Shown: one piece after another, positions 44,182 through 56,083 of the stretch
How the letters are laid out: each line of letters begins with the position of its first letter
How positions within the stretch are numbered: the stretch's first letter is position 1
Source of the DNA: Phragmites australis
Lineage: Eukaryota; Streptophyta; Magnoliopsida; Poales; Poaceae
NCBI RefSeq assembly: GCF_958298935.1
Contig: NC_084941.1
Span: 19,442,001-19,506,000, forward strand
Reading direction: 5' to 3'
Length of the DNA stretch: 64,000 nt
Notes under the pieces: model-generated
The model's database searches: none
The model's input: the letters and a program-made list of their open reading frames with translations, nothing else
What the model was told of the DNA's origin: nothing
Program-made: the position numbers and the translations under genes

Positions 44182-47100
44182 TCATATATGGAACAGCTGT
44201 CTCGATGAAATATAGAAGGCGGACACATAGCAGTGATGTATCATGAGCATCCATAGTGAAGCTTGCAGGGTAGAGCTGAGCGTACCTAGTACAGTATTAG
44301 CAAGCATTGTGCTTGTTGGTATCGGCTCATTAGAATCATGTGATTCTGATCCACAATTCCCTGTGTCACGGTTACGGCCACCTGAACCCTGGTGGCCATC
44401 ATCTCCAGGACTATCATCAAAGCTGTCCCCTCCATCTTTCTGATCCTTTGAGCTCCCAGCACTGCCATTTCGTGTGAAACCTTGGACCAGATCTGGCCTT
44501 GGTTCTACACCAACCCGCCTCAAATGTAGCTGACAGTGTTTCGAGAATTATTCTTCATAAAGTCTGATAAGTGATAACAATGAAAGGGAAACAAAAGACG
44601 TGTCCACAATACCTGAAGGTACAAATTAACCTCATCTGGACGTGAGAGGAAGGGAAAATCACCACCAGTCTTCAGTACAGCACGCCTTGCACCTGGGTAT
44701 CTTTCATTTAATTGGTCCTTCAACAGCTGAGGAACAGCAGAGTAGTCGTTTGTCTGTGCAAAGATGTTCACTGCACACAGTTAGCACGCGAGATATTGGA
44801 GTGTCAAAAGTCAACGATCATGGCAGGATTTCAGGAATCACTCTTGGAAGTCCTTATCAACTGATGGTTCTGAAAGGTCGGTTATTGTAAGGTACCAAAA
44901 TTAAATATGCTTATCTCCTAACCTACTCATACAGGTTAAGAATTAATCTCTGAATCTTATGTTAAACATAGATCAAAGCTCTTAACTCTTGCAGCCAATA
45001 GATGGAATGGAGAACAATTAAGAAAAAACTATGTAAACAGTAATGTATAAGGTTTCTGCTATAGTACTTGAATTTTAGGTAACTTACATCCATTATAGTG
45101 ATGAGTGAATCACGTAGCATTAATGATCCAACTGATGCAACATTAACATTTAACATCAACCTTGATGAAAGGTCATCTCTTGACAATGTCTCGACCTGGC
45201 ATGCAGCATGCAGAAGATATTATCACATGAGAAGGCAGGCAGAACAAAACAGCAACAATGAAACAAAACAGGCTTGCCATCTAACTAGAATATCTAACCA
45301 CATAGCAGATCAAGTTTGATTACTCGTATTTATAACATATCATAAAATCATTTTAAACATTTGTGAATTCTACTTAATGCAAAAACATTGAACACCTAAA
45401 TAAGTGTTTATAGATGATACCAACCTGACCCACAATAAAATCTACTGAGTCTGCAATGAATGGTTCATGGGGACCATCTCGGATTCCTGTCAAGAGATAT
45501 CGCTTCAGCAAGAAAGAAGGGGTCCAATTAACACTGCAATATCAAAAGAAAATTGTTGGACCTTGTTATTCGCTAGTAATTATACCAAGTATAAAGTACG
45601 ATTTTATACCAACAAATTTGAACATACGATGTCACCTAATGTTACAAAAGAGAATTTTTAGAAAACTAGTTTAAATTGAGCTGAGAACTCGAGATTCTTA
45701 GTTGCGTAATTGTTATTCTTCACAAGATTATGCCATGTGTTTTGGTGAACATCATTCAGCTTCATGTCACCCATTATAATCACCATATTCTACTCGCTAC
45801 TGTTGCAAAGAACATCATCTAAGCTACAATAACAGCATCACTAATCATTGAAGGTAAGATGCTTGGTTAGCTCAGCACTGTTGCAAAGAACATCTGCAAC
45901 AGTGCTGGACTATATATAGGAGGATAGCTGAGCAGCGTCAGATGCTAAGCGAGGGATTGGACTATATATTGAGGAGACTTAGAATATTGGGAAAGATATA
46001 GGAGAAGGAGACTGGGAACTAGATTGATTTCTCTTGCTTGATTGATTACAATACATGGCGTGCCTTCCTTTATATAGGAGCCACCCATAACAATCTAGTC
46101 TAACAAATCTTATCTCTAAGACTAACTAATAAATCTTATCTCTAACTATTCTAATCTGATTCCTAACAACTAATCTTAACTCTAACCTTGTGCTACAGTA
46201 CATCTTGATGTTTGCTTAGCTGTATTATTCTAAACCAAATTGCAGGAGATGTAGTTGCGTTCTAAATAACAGAAAATATGGGAGTGGTTAACAAATTAAT
46301 TGTCCACAAGAGAGAAAATAGTGAAGGACCAACCGTTGGATGACATAGTTTGTTAAATTATTATTAGATTTGCCAAATGGGTGTTCGATTTCTACACAAA
46401 TGCATGTTCATGGCAGATTAAAAATAAGCACAGCACAGAGCAACCACAAACTTAGACTGGTATAATTGGTATAATAAAAACGTGTTTTCTTTAAACATAA
46501 AAACGAGTTTTACAAGTTGCTTTTTTAATCCACAGAACACAACAAACCTGACCTAAAAACTTGTTTTTACCAAATAACATATTCTCCGACAGAATAAGAC
46601 AATGTTTCTACATAACCCCAGGGTCCAAAGAACATATTCTCTGACAGAATAAGACATGTTCCTACATAACCCCATCAGGTCCTTGTTTTAAAAAAATAAA
46701 TTTAAAATTCATGACCTGACACCCCTAAGGTAATTCAGTTAACTTGATTTATCTGGTATCTTAGACAGAAATTGTGAAGCTATGTAAGAATTATAATTTT
46801 TTCATTTCAAAAAAAGGATGGGTGTATATTCTCCATCAGTGATAAATTATCATGAAAACTTGAAGCCTTGTGTTGGTGAGAAACATATGCTAAAATTCCT
46901 TTCAAACAACATAACATAGATGCAAGGAGGTGTTCAAACACGTAAACAGGTATATGACCAGTTTATTATACACATTCATACAATTTTACAAAAGACCTTT
47001 GAAGAGGTTATACGTACACTGGAGACCATGGCATGGCAGCAGCAAACTTGTGTGTCTCAAGGAAAGTATTTGATAGGACCAATGACTTTACTCTCCTTGG

Positions 47101-50100
47101 ACGGTGTTGAGCAAATATTTGTGCCAGAAATCCACCAAGAGATGTACCGTAAATATGAACCTGCATTCTCAGATGGTTCAGTATAACTTATTCGTAACCC
47201 AACTGAATACCTAAGGATTGTGTGAAGTAAAACTAAGACTTCTGCTGTACATTACTAGGAATAAATTAACTAACCCTACTGTACTTGTTTTCTCAAGAAA
47301 GAAGAGAATCAAACAAAAGTGGGAAGTAAAAATTCTACTTATTTACTTGTGGAAAGAACAAAAAAAGGCATGGTTTTTTTGAGAATAAGTAGGAGAGTGC
47401 ACTAATTTTGATGCATATGCTAATGGTTCAGTATACCTTGGTTGTATCCTTTTTTTTGTCAAGATGGAAAGTTGAATAAAAGTGAAAATGGAAGTCCAGG
47501 ACTAAAGTTTGCAACAAGCAAAAGCAGATAGTGGAAAATGAATGGATTCTAAGAAAATGGGTGCGGAATTTTAAGCAAAAATGGCAAGGAAACAAAATGA
47601 CAATGCCTTATTAAGCTAACAGCCTTGTCAAAACACAAACGCAGAAGGAAAATAGGGTGGCGTTTCCTTACATGATGGATGTTCATGGAGTCCAGAAACT
47701 TTTCAAATGAATGAATCCATTCATGGTGATTCCAAATTTGAGGAACATCAATAGATATCACTCGATAACCCTGAAGGAATATAGAAAAATGAATCTTCAA
47801 GTAGTTCCACATGTAATTAACTAGTTATACCACTGGCAAACAGAGATCAATAAAGTTTCTGCCACAGTTGAATTGGCATTGAAATTTCAAGAAGGTATGT
47901 CCACTTCAAATTTGACACACTTCACAGCACTACCACAATTTGGTTGTCTTCCAAAGCATGAATACATCCTAAGCTACTGAAGCAGCACCAACAACAATTA
48001 AAGGTATAATTACAGTCTCCGAGAATTACAACCTGCTTGTTACAAAGTATTTCCAAATTATTGTAAATCTTCATTGACATTAGAATTTTGGAACAAGTGC
48101 ATTTTCCCCCAAGAACTTTCCAAGAAGTCCACTTAACCTCCTGAACACAAAACCGGTTTTTATCCCCCCCCCCCCCCTTATCTTTGAAAACCGGGTTAAA
48201 ATACACCCTGAGGTGGTTTTGTTGGGTCATCTTGCTGGTGTGGATCTGGCTCAGACTTCACAGCTGTTTTGGCCAAATTGGCATGAACATTAGCTGATAT
48301 TACCATATGGACATCTACGCACCTCACCCATACAGGTCAGCAAATGACCAAACTAAACAAAATCCACTTTATCTCTGTCTTTCTCTAATTCATATCTTCC
48401 TCTTTCTCGCCAACTATACATGATGAAACTGTCTCAGCACCACCCAAACTTTTTGGCAGTGGTGGCAGGGCAATGGTGGTGAGCAACTCCAGCAGGGATA
48501 TGAGGTTGACTAGACCTGGCCGTTGGGCTAGGTATCTCACCTCTAAATCTGGGGCTGAGAGGGGGAGGTGTATATCTCTGGTTTGCCAGGTGAAGCAATT
48601 GCAGAGGAAGAAGCAGAGCAGCAACAACATGAAGAGAAATGAAGAGGAATGAAAAAGGAATGAAAAAGGAAATTTTGTCATCACAACCAAGCTTCCCGAT
48701 GTGACTGCCAACACCAGCAAAAAGCAATGATGTGATAAATCTATGTGGTAAAAAGCTGGTTAAGATGGACTTTTTTATAGTTGAGGGGGATAGACTTATT
48801 CTAAAAATTTTAGTAATTCAACATTCAACTATTGGCCTGCTCGTGTTCCAAAATTTCACTTAGTAAGAAGATGGAAGCTTCACATAAACTTCTTATTTTA
48901 GTTCCTTTACATATTTTTGGTGTGTGGGGGAAGGGGTATGCCTTTTGTACAGAAGAAATGTTTACCAGAAATTTATAACTCTTCACCCTTGAATATGGAG
49001 AATAAACACATGTATAAGGGTGTGCATATCACATAGTTATATTTGCAGGTAACCAGCTAATACAGTCACATATGAACTCTCATAATTCAGATAATCAAAA
49101 TAAGAATAGATATATTGAGACGGATGGACACTTTCATCTCTTAGAGTACGTACCTTCATACAAAGGGACATTATCTGTTTATAATATACATCAGCCGTCC
49201 CTGCAATTCCTGGGATGCAGACAAGAGGCGGCACAACCTTGGGGCCAAAGTCATAGTACCTCCACAATTTCGACCCAATCTACAAAGTCCCCAATGAAAA
49301 GAAAAAGCTAGGCATGACCCAAAAAATCACAAATACTAAACAAGAACCACTTAAGCTCTTTTAATTTTTTTATTTATGAGTTCTATACTGGATGTAGTAG
49401 ACAGCCAGATAAATTGTTTTGCTGTTATGCTTAAAAAGAGATGAAGACTAAAAGTACGCATTCAAATGACAAGAAGGAACTTGAGATTGCAACAAATGAA
49501 AGAAAAAAGATAGCGATGCATTAGCATGCGACCACGACAATGCACTTCGTGAATTCAAAAAAGCACAGGACAGAATATTACATTTGTAAGATAAGAAAAA
49601 CGTAGTTCGGCCAGCAGCTCCCATTATCGAATCAAATGAACTCCTAATTATTTCTTAGAAAAAAATGAACTCCTAATCGCTAGATAACTTGATTGAGCAC
49701 GACTTTCACAGACCGAATACAGAGACATGGATAGTAGACTATAACTGGAGAAATGTAAGCTACTTAACTAAAGTAAACCAGCCACCAAGCAACATTAATG
49801 CTAAACTTTCTTACGATCCAGAATGGCTAGATCATGACCAGACAAGTATCACTCGACACTGGACGGAAATGCCTGTTTACGAACTGCGTATATGCAGAAG
49901 CTTAAGCTTGCAGTCTTGGTTGGCATATCATCAAATTAAGTTTACGCAAGACAGAACAAAACCCCAATCTGCCAAACACCAAACCACATCAACCATCGTC
50001 CTCCCGCAGATCTTGCAGAGAAGAGACGATTCTTCACACTAAATTCGCTTCAATCCATCTAAAACCGAGAGCATTCCCAAGCTCAAAAGTTAAAACCCCG

Positions 50101-50390
50101 GCGGCGAAACCAAACGGAATCCCAGCGAGAGAAGGCGCCACCAACGACACACACGAAGCGATCGAAGTCGAAGCGACCCGGCTACCCACGAACAAACTCA
50201 GAACCAAGCGGCACCCGGGACCTGAGTAAACCGCACCCCCGAAATTCGTGCGCGGGAGGGGAGACAGGATGAGATGGGACGGAGCCGCGGGGCGTGCGAA
50301 GCTTACGGAGATCTTGTGTAGCGGGACGACGGACTTAAAGTAGATGTAGTCACCCGGCACCGCCGCCGCGCCGCCGCCTCCGCCCTTCAT
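44182..50390 (-). CDS. Maspardin (SPG21 homologue), alpha/beta-hydrolase-fold protein, 8 exons
   Basis: Exons on the minus strand: 50390-50307, 49279-49154, 47770-47672, 47160-47018, 45533-45425, 45195-45088, 44753-44613, 44529-44182. Every intron is GT-AG, phases agree, and the joined frame is 385 codons plus stop with no interruption. Recognisable parts are the LVCIPGIAGTADVYYKQIMS strand/loop, SIDVPQIWNHHEWIHSFEKF, the nucleophile-elbow motif YGTSLGGFLAQIFAQHRPRR (Ser at about residue 110), MPWSPVVNWTPSFLLKRYLL and ERYPGARRAVLKTGGDFPFL. The animal protein is about 308 residues, acts in endosomal trafficking through protein contacts, and is mutated in Mast syndrome; no hydrolase activity is established. 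The plant protein has an extra Ser/Gly/Asp-rich tail (about residues 275-385) from exon 8. Introns 2 and 4 hold transposon remnants. It is the only gene in the window that looks functional; the plant role is not known to me. Confidence 0.95.
45800..46205 (-). mobile_element. LTR-like fragment (copia type) in maspardin intron 4
   Basis: On the minus strand the segment starts TGTACTGTAGCACAAGGTTA, has a TATA-type box (CTATATAAAGGAAG near 46076), and runs to repeated TGTTGCAAAGAACATC words (45807 and 45888 on the plus strand). This is LTR-like promoter architecture. Boundaries are uncertain and there is no internal region. It lies between exons 4 and 5 in the same strand sense as the gene. Confidence 0.5.
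46575..46675. repeat. ~52-bp tandem duplication in maspardin intron 4
   Basis: The unit AACATATTCTC(T/C)GACAGAATAAGACA followed by TGTT.CTACATAACCCCA occurs twice in direct orientation with few differences. Confidence 0.8.
48090..48815. mobile_element. Long-TIR non-autonomous DNA element in maspardin intron 2
   Basis: The left end (AACAAGTGCATTTTCCCCC, then AAGTCCACTTAACC) and the reverse complement of the right end (AATAAGTCTATCCCCCTC, then AAGTCCATCTTAACC) are imperfect inverted repeats of about 55 bp. Flanks gaattttgg and aaattttag could be a 9-bp target duplication (7 of 9), suggesting a Mutator-like element. A C14 run (48164-48177) lies inside. No transposase. Confidence 0.55.
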
Positions 50391-51000
50391 CCCCCGTTCT
50401 CTCGCAGCCGCCGAAACAGCTCGGCGTCGGCAGCGAAATTGGAGATCGGTCCGGATCGCCTCGCCTCCAGTTAGTTAACCACAAGGCGTGGAGGGCTTCG
50501 TCTCTATGACATTGGGGCCCAGGTGATCTCTGGGCCCACCTGCATGGGCTGAGGTGGACCGTCCGGTAACTGGAGATGGGGTCCATCCCATCCGTCCTGA
50601 GCGCGAGGGCAGATGGAATGCACGGTTGCTTGAATGGCTGGAGCTACTCACGCGGGAATCGAATTTCACTGGTGTGTAGGCCCTAGTGTTCGGGTAATGG
50701 GTGGGGTCGTTGTTGCAGTGAGGTGATGCTGGCGTGGGTGTTCTTTTCCGGGTGAGAAAAGGGATGCGGGACAGCGCGGAGTGGACGGGACGGGCCTGGG
50801 TCCAAGGAACTCTTTTGCTTGGCGGCATCCGACAGGTGGGCCCAGAAGAACTTGACGTCACGGGAACCTGGACAACGTGTAGATGCTCGTCCACATCGCA
50901 GCACGACAATCGTTCTTAGATCTAGATCCTGTTGAACAACAGAAGGATCGCCGGAAAGCAAAGTGTGCTGAGATCTTCGCATTGAGGATCGTACCGCTCG
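50391..51000 (-). promoter_or_regulatory. Probable maspardin 5' UTR and promoter region
   Basis: GC-rich sequence directly upstream of the start codon at 50390, changing to mixed composition by about 51000. I see no certain TATA box or start site. The open frames here are compositional. Confidence 0.35.
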
Positions 51001-52592
51001 CTGCTATATTTACATTTCTCGAATTTTTCTAAGCACAAGAATTACACAAGAGTAGATATAGGTTCAGGAAAGAACTTTTGAGATTCTTGTTTTCTCTTGA
51101 GCTTCAGCATGCAACCATGTACTCAGAGCACAATGCACAATACACAATACATTAATCATGCCCACCACCCCTAGTGCATAGACTGTAGCACAGATTTGGG
51201 GAGACTAGCATGAGGATCATAGGGCAAGGGGGACTGACTCAAGGAGAAAGGCGTGTAATGTATTGTTCGATAACTTGGCTAGTTGCTGATTGGCCTTTAT
51301 TGTAATGTGTCCTTTTTCTTAACTCGTTGTCTCACCTGTCAACCTGGAATCGGCACAATCCATTTCCTCTTGCCCATGACTGAAACTAGTGTTTTTAATT
51401 TCAACCAGCTGAGCTTACTCGACTTGAGACGAGCTCGAGCGAGACTCATTTGACCTTCGAGCTTGCAGGCATGAGCGAGACTCATTTGACCTTCAAGCTT
51501 GCAGGCACGCTCGAGCTTGGCTCATAGAGGCTTGTCAATGGTGCTGGCCACAACCTCTTCCCCTGCATGACACACCTAAAATTGTAGGGCCTCTGCGGTG
51601 GTTGGAGTACACTCACGAGCACCTGGGACATAACCTCTGGTTGTCGAAGCCACGAGGCATGAGGTAGGACCTTACCGGGTGAAAGTGGAGGCAGCCAGCG
51701 GGGTAAGAATTAGATAGGGAGTGACCGTGTAGAGAATGAGAGGAGATTGGAAAGGAGACCACATTTGGTTGTGTGAGCTTTGGAGCAATGAGCAAGAGAC
51801 GGAGAAGCTCAAAAGCGCCGTTGTATTGCGAAGAATGGGGTTGGGGACTAGATATGAGTGTGTGGCGCATGAAGCGTGGGCGGTGGAGTAGTGGAGGGAC
51901 ATGGTCATGTGGGTACGTGGGCTAGGCTCTCGCTCTACTAATTTGAATGGGCCTAGAAAAATTAAGAGATGGAACGAAGCATATTGTGGGCGGTCAAATT
52001 AGTGAGCCCTGGCAAACGGTTCATATGCATATGAACCGGTCTCCTATTTGCAGGCAGTGTTTTTCCCTTAAGAACAGTCACAGAAGCACATGCACATGCA
52101 CATGCTTATATGCATGCATGAAGGAGAGTGACAATCCAAGAGAGAAAGATTAGCGGAAAGGCTAAATGTCAAGCGAATGAAAATTGTGGAGAAATCATTT
52201 GAATTTGTAGTACAAGATTTGTTAGGAGATTTGTGCTCACCGACTAGTGGTTGTCTTCTCCGGCAGGGTGGTGGAGCGCGGGAGGGGTGGATCTAAGGAG
52301 CCATGGTGGGGAATGGGATTGGATCGGGTGGGTTAGGGTTGTGTTTGTTTATATGAATTGCTGCAGCCTGATCTAGTGCGTTGATTGAAGATCTGATGGC
52401 TGAAAATGTGAATGATTTTGCGCAGTAAAAACATTCGAATGTTAAATAGATACACTCAAGATTAAATGGAGAATACAAGCTATGCTCGGTATGTACGAGT
52501 ACATCCACGCAAACTAAACGAAGAAACAGTGACAACAATTGAACGAACCACAAAACACAAATCTAGCAAGTACTGATGCATGCTAGCTAGGC
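51001..52592. other. No gene seen; one short tandem duplication
   Basis: At 51433-51507 the ~36-bp unit GAGCGAGACTCATTTGACCT followed by TC.AGCTTGCAGGCA occurs twice, within a run of GAGCTCGA-type words. The remainder gives no recognisable gene. Confidence 0.45.
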
Positions 52593-52925
52593 TTAATGGC
52601 AGTTGAGGTGCTCCATGCACAAGAGGTGTAGCTCGGCCAGCTTCACCGCTTCCACAGCCTTCCCGTTCAACGGGCATGGGTGCCCGCAGTTAGGGATGCA
52701 TGGGACCACCATCTCCCGTTCCAGCTTGTAGAGGCACCTGAAGTCCCTAACCACATTGCAGCACATCCCACGGATCGTAGGATAGGCAAGGCAATTGGTG
52801 AAGTACTTGATCTACTCTTCGCAGCCCTCGCCCACGGCCGCGCCAGGGTAGGATATGGCCGTCGGTGCGGTAGCGAAGGCGAGGCACACGGTGACGACGA
52901 CGATGACTAGCTTGGCGAGCGCCAT
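52593..52925 (-). pseudogene. Secreted cysteine-rich peptide gene with premature stop
   Basis: From the ATG at 52925 the frame runs 110 codons to TAA at 52593, with one internal TAG at codon 38 (52814-52812). Residues 1-24 form a signal peptide (MALAKLVIVVVTVCLAFATA). The mature part has ten cysteines, counting one just before the stop: C, then after the stop C, CC, C, C, C, C, C and C, with segments MCCNVVRDFRCLYKLEREMV and CIPNCGHPCPLNGKAVEAVK. The helix-rich spacing and CC pair recall prolamin-superfamily or ECA1-like secreted peptides, but the pattern does not match the eight-cysteine lipid-transfer motif and I do not recognise the family. Only the one stop separates it from an intact gene, so it may be a recent null allele or a sequencing error. 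Confidence 0.6.
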
Positions 52926-54090
52926 GTGGAACTGATGAATGAAGGTTAGATCTTTTGTGGGTAGCTAGGCAACTCTATGTGGGAAGGTGGCTGCAATACT
53001 TTGCAAGTCTCTGATCAATCTAATACGTGCTGACGAGGGCAATGACCCATGGCCGGTGAGGCTGGCATTTCATAGACGTTGCCCGGTGAACGGTAGCGGC
53101 ATGGAATGTGGAGGAGCATGTGGATGCTGTCCATTATTGCATAGTTGTTTTCACTGCAACTAGAGGAAAAGAATAATCAATCTTATACAGTGATTCGTGC
53201 ATATCTTGTTCATTATGATGTTGGATGCAAAACAGGAGTCAAGGGCCCACAGCATCACGTTGTTCCCCTAGAAGATAATTAGGGATCCAATGGCCACACA
53301 TGCACTTGTGCACAATTATTAGTCTAAAAGAAAGATAGGGAACATAGACAACTAAGAACAACTAAGGGAAGAACTATGAAGAGCAATTGGTTGGCATAAC
53401 ACAGCGGTCGATTATGCCTTCAAATTGGGTTGGGTTGGTATGGCCTCGGGCCTATTGATGGGCTCGTCACCAGACTGAGTAGGCCCAAAATTTATATAGC
53501 GCGGATATATATGGTAAACTTTTCCTTAGTGTTTTGTGTCAACACAGTTTTACATGCTCGATATGTATGTACTGGCAGCAATTTCCTGTTACTGGGCGAT
53601 TATCGGCCTTACTACGGGGCCCGGAGGCAACAAAAATCAGTCAAAAAATATTCCGATGAATCGATTATTTTTTGGGAGAAACTAAACTAAAAATATCCAT
53701 GATTACAGTCTATGAACCTAAGACATTAGATGGCGAAATATTTAGTGAAAATGACCAATTTTGTGCAAAAGGTGCAAACAACTAACTACGTCTGTCGATT
53801 TCTGATCTAACAATCCGCTTACAGCCTCCCTCCGTACGTTATTGTTCCTCTCTATTTAGGCTATGTTCATTTTCTATTTTGGTTCTGTTTTCCTGAGAAG
53901 ATAAAACAAATAGAGATTTGGAGAAGTAGGTTTTAGAGAAGACAGAAGTCTGCTTCTGAGGAAAATAAATTAAAGTTGAGAAGTTAACTGAGAGACGCTA
54001 TTGGAGAAGCGATGTGGTGAGAAACTAAAAATTTATTTTAGAAGCCAGCTAACTAAAAATGTACTTGCTAAAACTAGTTAAACTAGATAG
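52926..54090. other. No gene seen; intergenic
   Basis: Nothing recognisable by motif. 53850-54060 resembles decayed transposon sequence (GAAGC-rich words) but has no defined ends. Confidence 0.3.
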
Positions 54091-54995
54091 ATTTGCGCGC
54101 CTACACCGCACCTTTTTTTTTTACAGAACATGATAAAAGAAGACTAAAAAAATTATGTTCATTAATTTTGGGCATCTCAATATTTATTTATGAATTTATT
54201 AATATTTAACACATTAATTTAATTATGGAGAAAATAATATTATTTTTATGCATGCACATAATTAATATGTAGACGACAGTAATACGAACCTAACAAAATT
54301 TGTTTCATTTTTTTTTTTGAGTTTTAGATATTTTTCTGTGCATTTTAGATTATTTCAATCGATTTATCAATATAACATTATACCTTTCGCTATTTTTCTA
54401 GAATTTTTTAAAAAATTATATTATACATATAAATATACATATATGTATATACATACATACATGTATATGTACACATATACGTATAAATACCTATACATAT
54501 CCGTATATATACATGTATACATATGGAGAACCTATATAAACATTAGCTACAGTATCTTGAACCCTAGAATCACTCCAATTCTTATAGCTTTAATATATAG
54601 TATTAGTCTGATTGGCGCGCTTACGCCACGCTTTTTTTTTCACAGCGCATGACAAAAAAAGACTAAAAAATTGAGTTCACCAATTTAGAATATCTCAATA
54701 TTTATTTATGAATTTATCAATATTTAACACATTCACTTAATTATAGGGAAAACAATAGTACTTTTATGCATACACATAATTTTAGCATGTAGACGACAAT
54801 AATACGAAATTAACAAAATTTGTTTCATATTTTTTGAGTTATATATATTTTTCTTTGCATTTTAGATTATTTTAGTTGATTTATTAATATAACTAATATT
54901 CCTTTCGATATTTTTTGAAATTTTCCAAAAATAAAATTATATTATATGTGTAAATATACGTATATGTATATGTATATATACACAATATGCGGGGC
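54091..54995 (+). repeat. Tandem pair of ~390-bp AT-rich repeats, 520-bp period
   Basis: 54091-54470 and 54611-54995 are collinear and similar throughout, starting with ATTTGCGCGCCTACACCGCA and ATTGGCGCGCTTACGCCACG, sharing CATGTAGACGAC words and each ending in a TATATG-type simple repeat. Each is followed by a TAGCTACAGTA word. No coding potential. Confidence 0.85.
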
Positions 54996-55069
54996 CCACT
55001 GCTACAGTAGCTACAGTACACAAACCCACGAGAACCTCAAAATCTTGGCTCGATAATATATGTTATAGA

Positions 55070-55745
55070 TGCATAGTTAATTCTTTGCTAATCTAAAAAT
55101 TATGAAACCGATTTTGTTAGTCTTCTTATATAATCTCATGTCTTTTAAAAATACATGGACTCATGAAATAATTATTATAACATGCAGGATTATGTAAATG
55201 TGTTGCAACTAGATTAAGTCATAGCAACTTATCACACCTACAAAATTAGTGAAATCACTTTTATTAGTTTAATTATACTATACTTTATGTAGGAAAAATA
55301 ATGGTAGACATGAAAAAGTTAATTACAATGTTGTTTCTTAATATGTTCATTTTATGCTTGTGAACTTTGTAAAAATTATAAAGAAATTAATAAAACTCTA
55401 AATGAAGTAAAATAAATTTTAAAGATCCTCTTAAGATATGTCTGCACAAGAAAAATATGTGTTTACATGTTAAGCTTTTCTTTAACATGATGGGCCAAAT
55501 CATCATGTTCATATGGTCTATTTTAGTTTTTTTTTAAACTTCCTCCATATAAAATATGATGCAAATGACATTATTTTTGGAATTTCTTTTTCACATAAGG
55601 TCTTAGAATTGCCTCTAGTATTTTTAGAATTTTTTTGATTTTTTTATTTTTTGAATTTAAATTTTGAAATTCGCTCAGTTTAGGAATTAGATGCGGCTCG
55701 AATTGGTCGAATTTCAACTAATATTCGTCGCATTTGTGAACCCTG
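55070..55745 (-). mobile_element. hAT-like non-autonomous element, copy 2, truncated
   Basis: On the minus strand from 55745 it starts CAGGGTTCACAAATGCG and is then collinear with copy 1 (19289 onward), for example around ATATGATGCAAATGACATTATTTTTG (plus strand 55554-55579) and the GATTTTTGGATTAGC-like block near 55100. Homology stops near 55070, so its other end is missing. The GGTAACCG words of copy 1 are not present. Confidence 0.75.
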
Positions 55746-56083
55746 GTTCATGTATGAAAATAATCAATCACGTTAATCACCCAATATTTACCTTTCATAC
55801 TAGATATCTCCTTCCATCTGTTATTTCACCTCATTCTTTCCATACTACGCGTCTCCTTCCATATGTTATTTCACCTCCTTCCACTTTTAATCGACGCACG
55901 GTTGTAGGTGAAGGTGTATGCTGTCGTGGCCCTCCTGGCCCGAAGCTCATCGCGCCGCACAACCACACCCTATCGACCATAACACCAATTGGTTTTTGTC
56001 ACTGCTGCCATCTCGCGAAGCTGTTCCCACCCAAATCGTCGTCTACTTCACCTTGAATCCATCTCCAACTGGTATATGGCGCC
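55746..56083 (+). other. Short unassigned sequence split by a solo LTR
   Basis: GC-richer 55900-56083 and 58564-58640 appear to be one stretch split by the solo LTR. The reading is too short to name a gene. Confidence 0.3.

Noticed and set aside
50475..50982. Overlapping 99- and 144-codon open frames upstream of maspardin
   Set aside because: High GC content gives long chance frames; no domain, no supporting start context, and they overlap the promoter region.
54317..54652. 111-codon open frame
   Set aside because: It consists mostly of TATATG-repeat translation within a non-coding tandem repeat.
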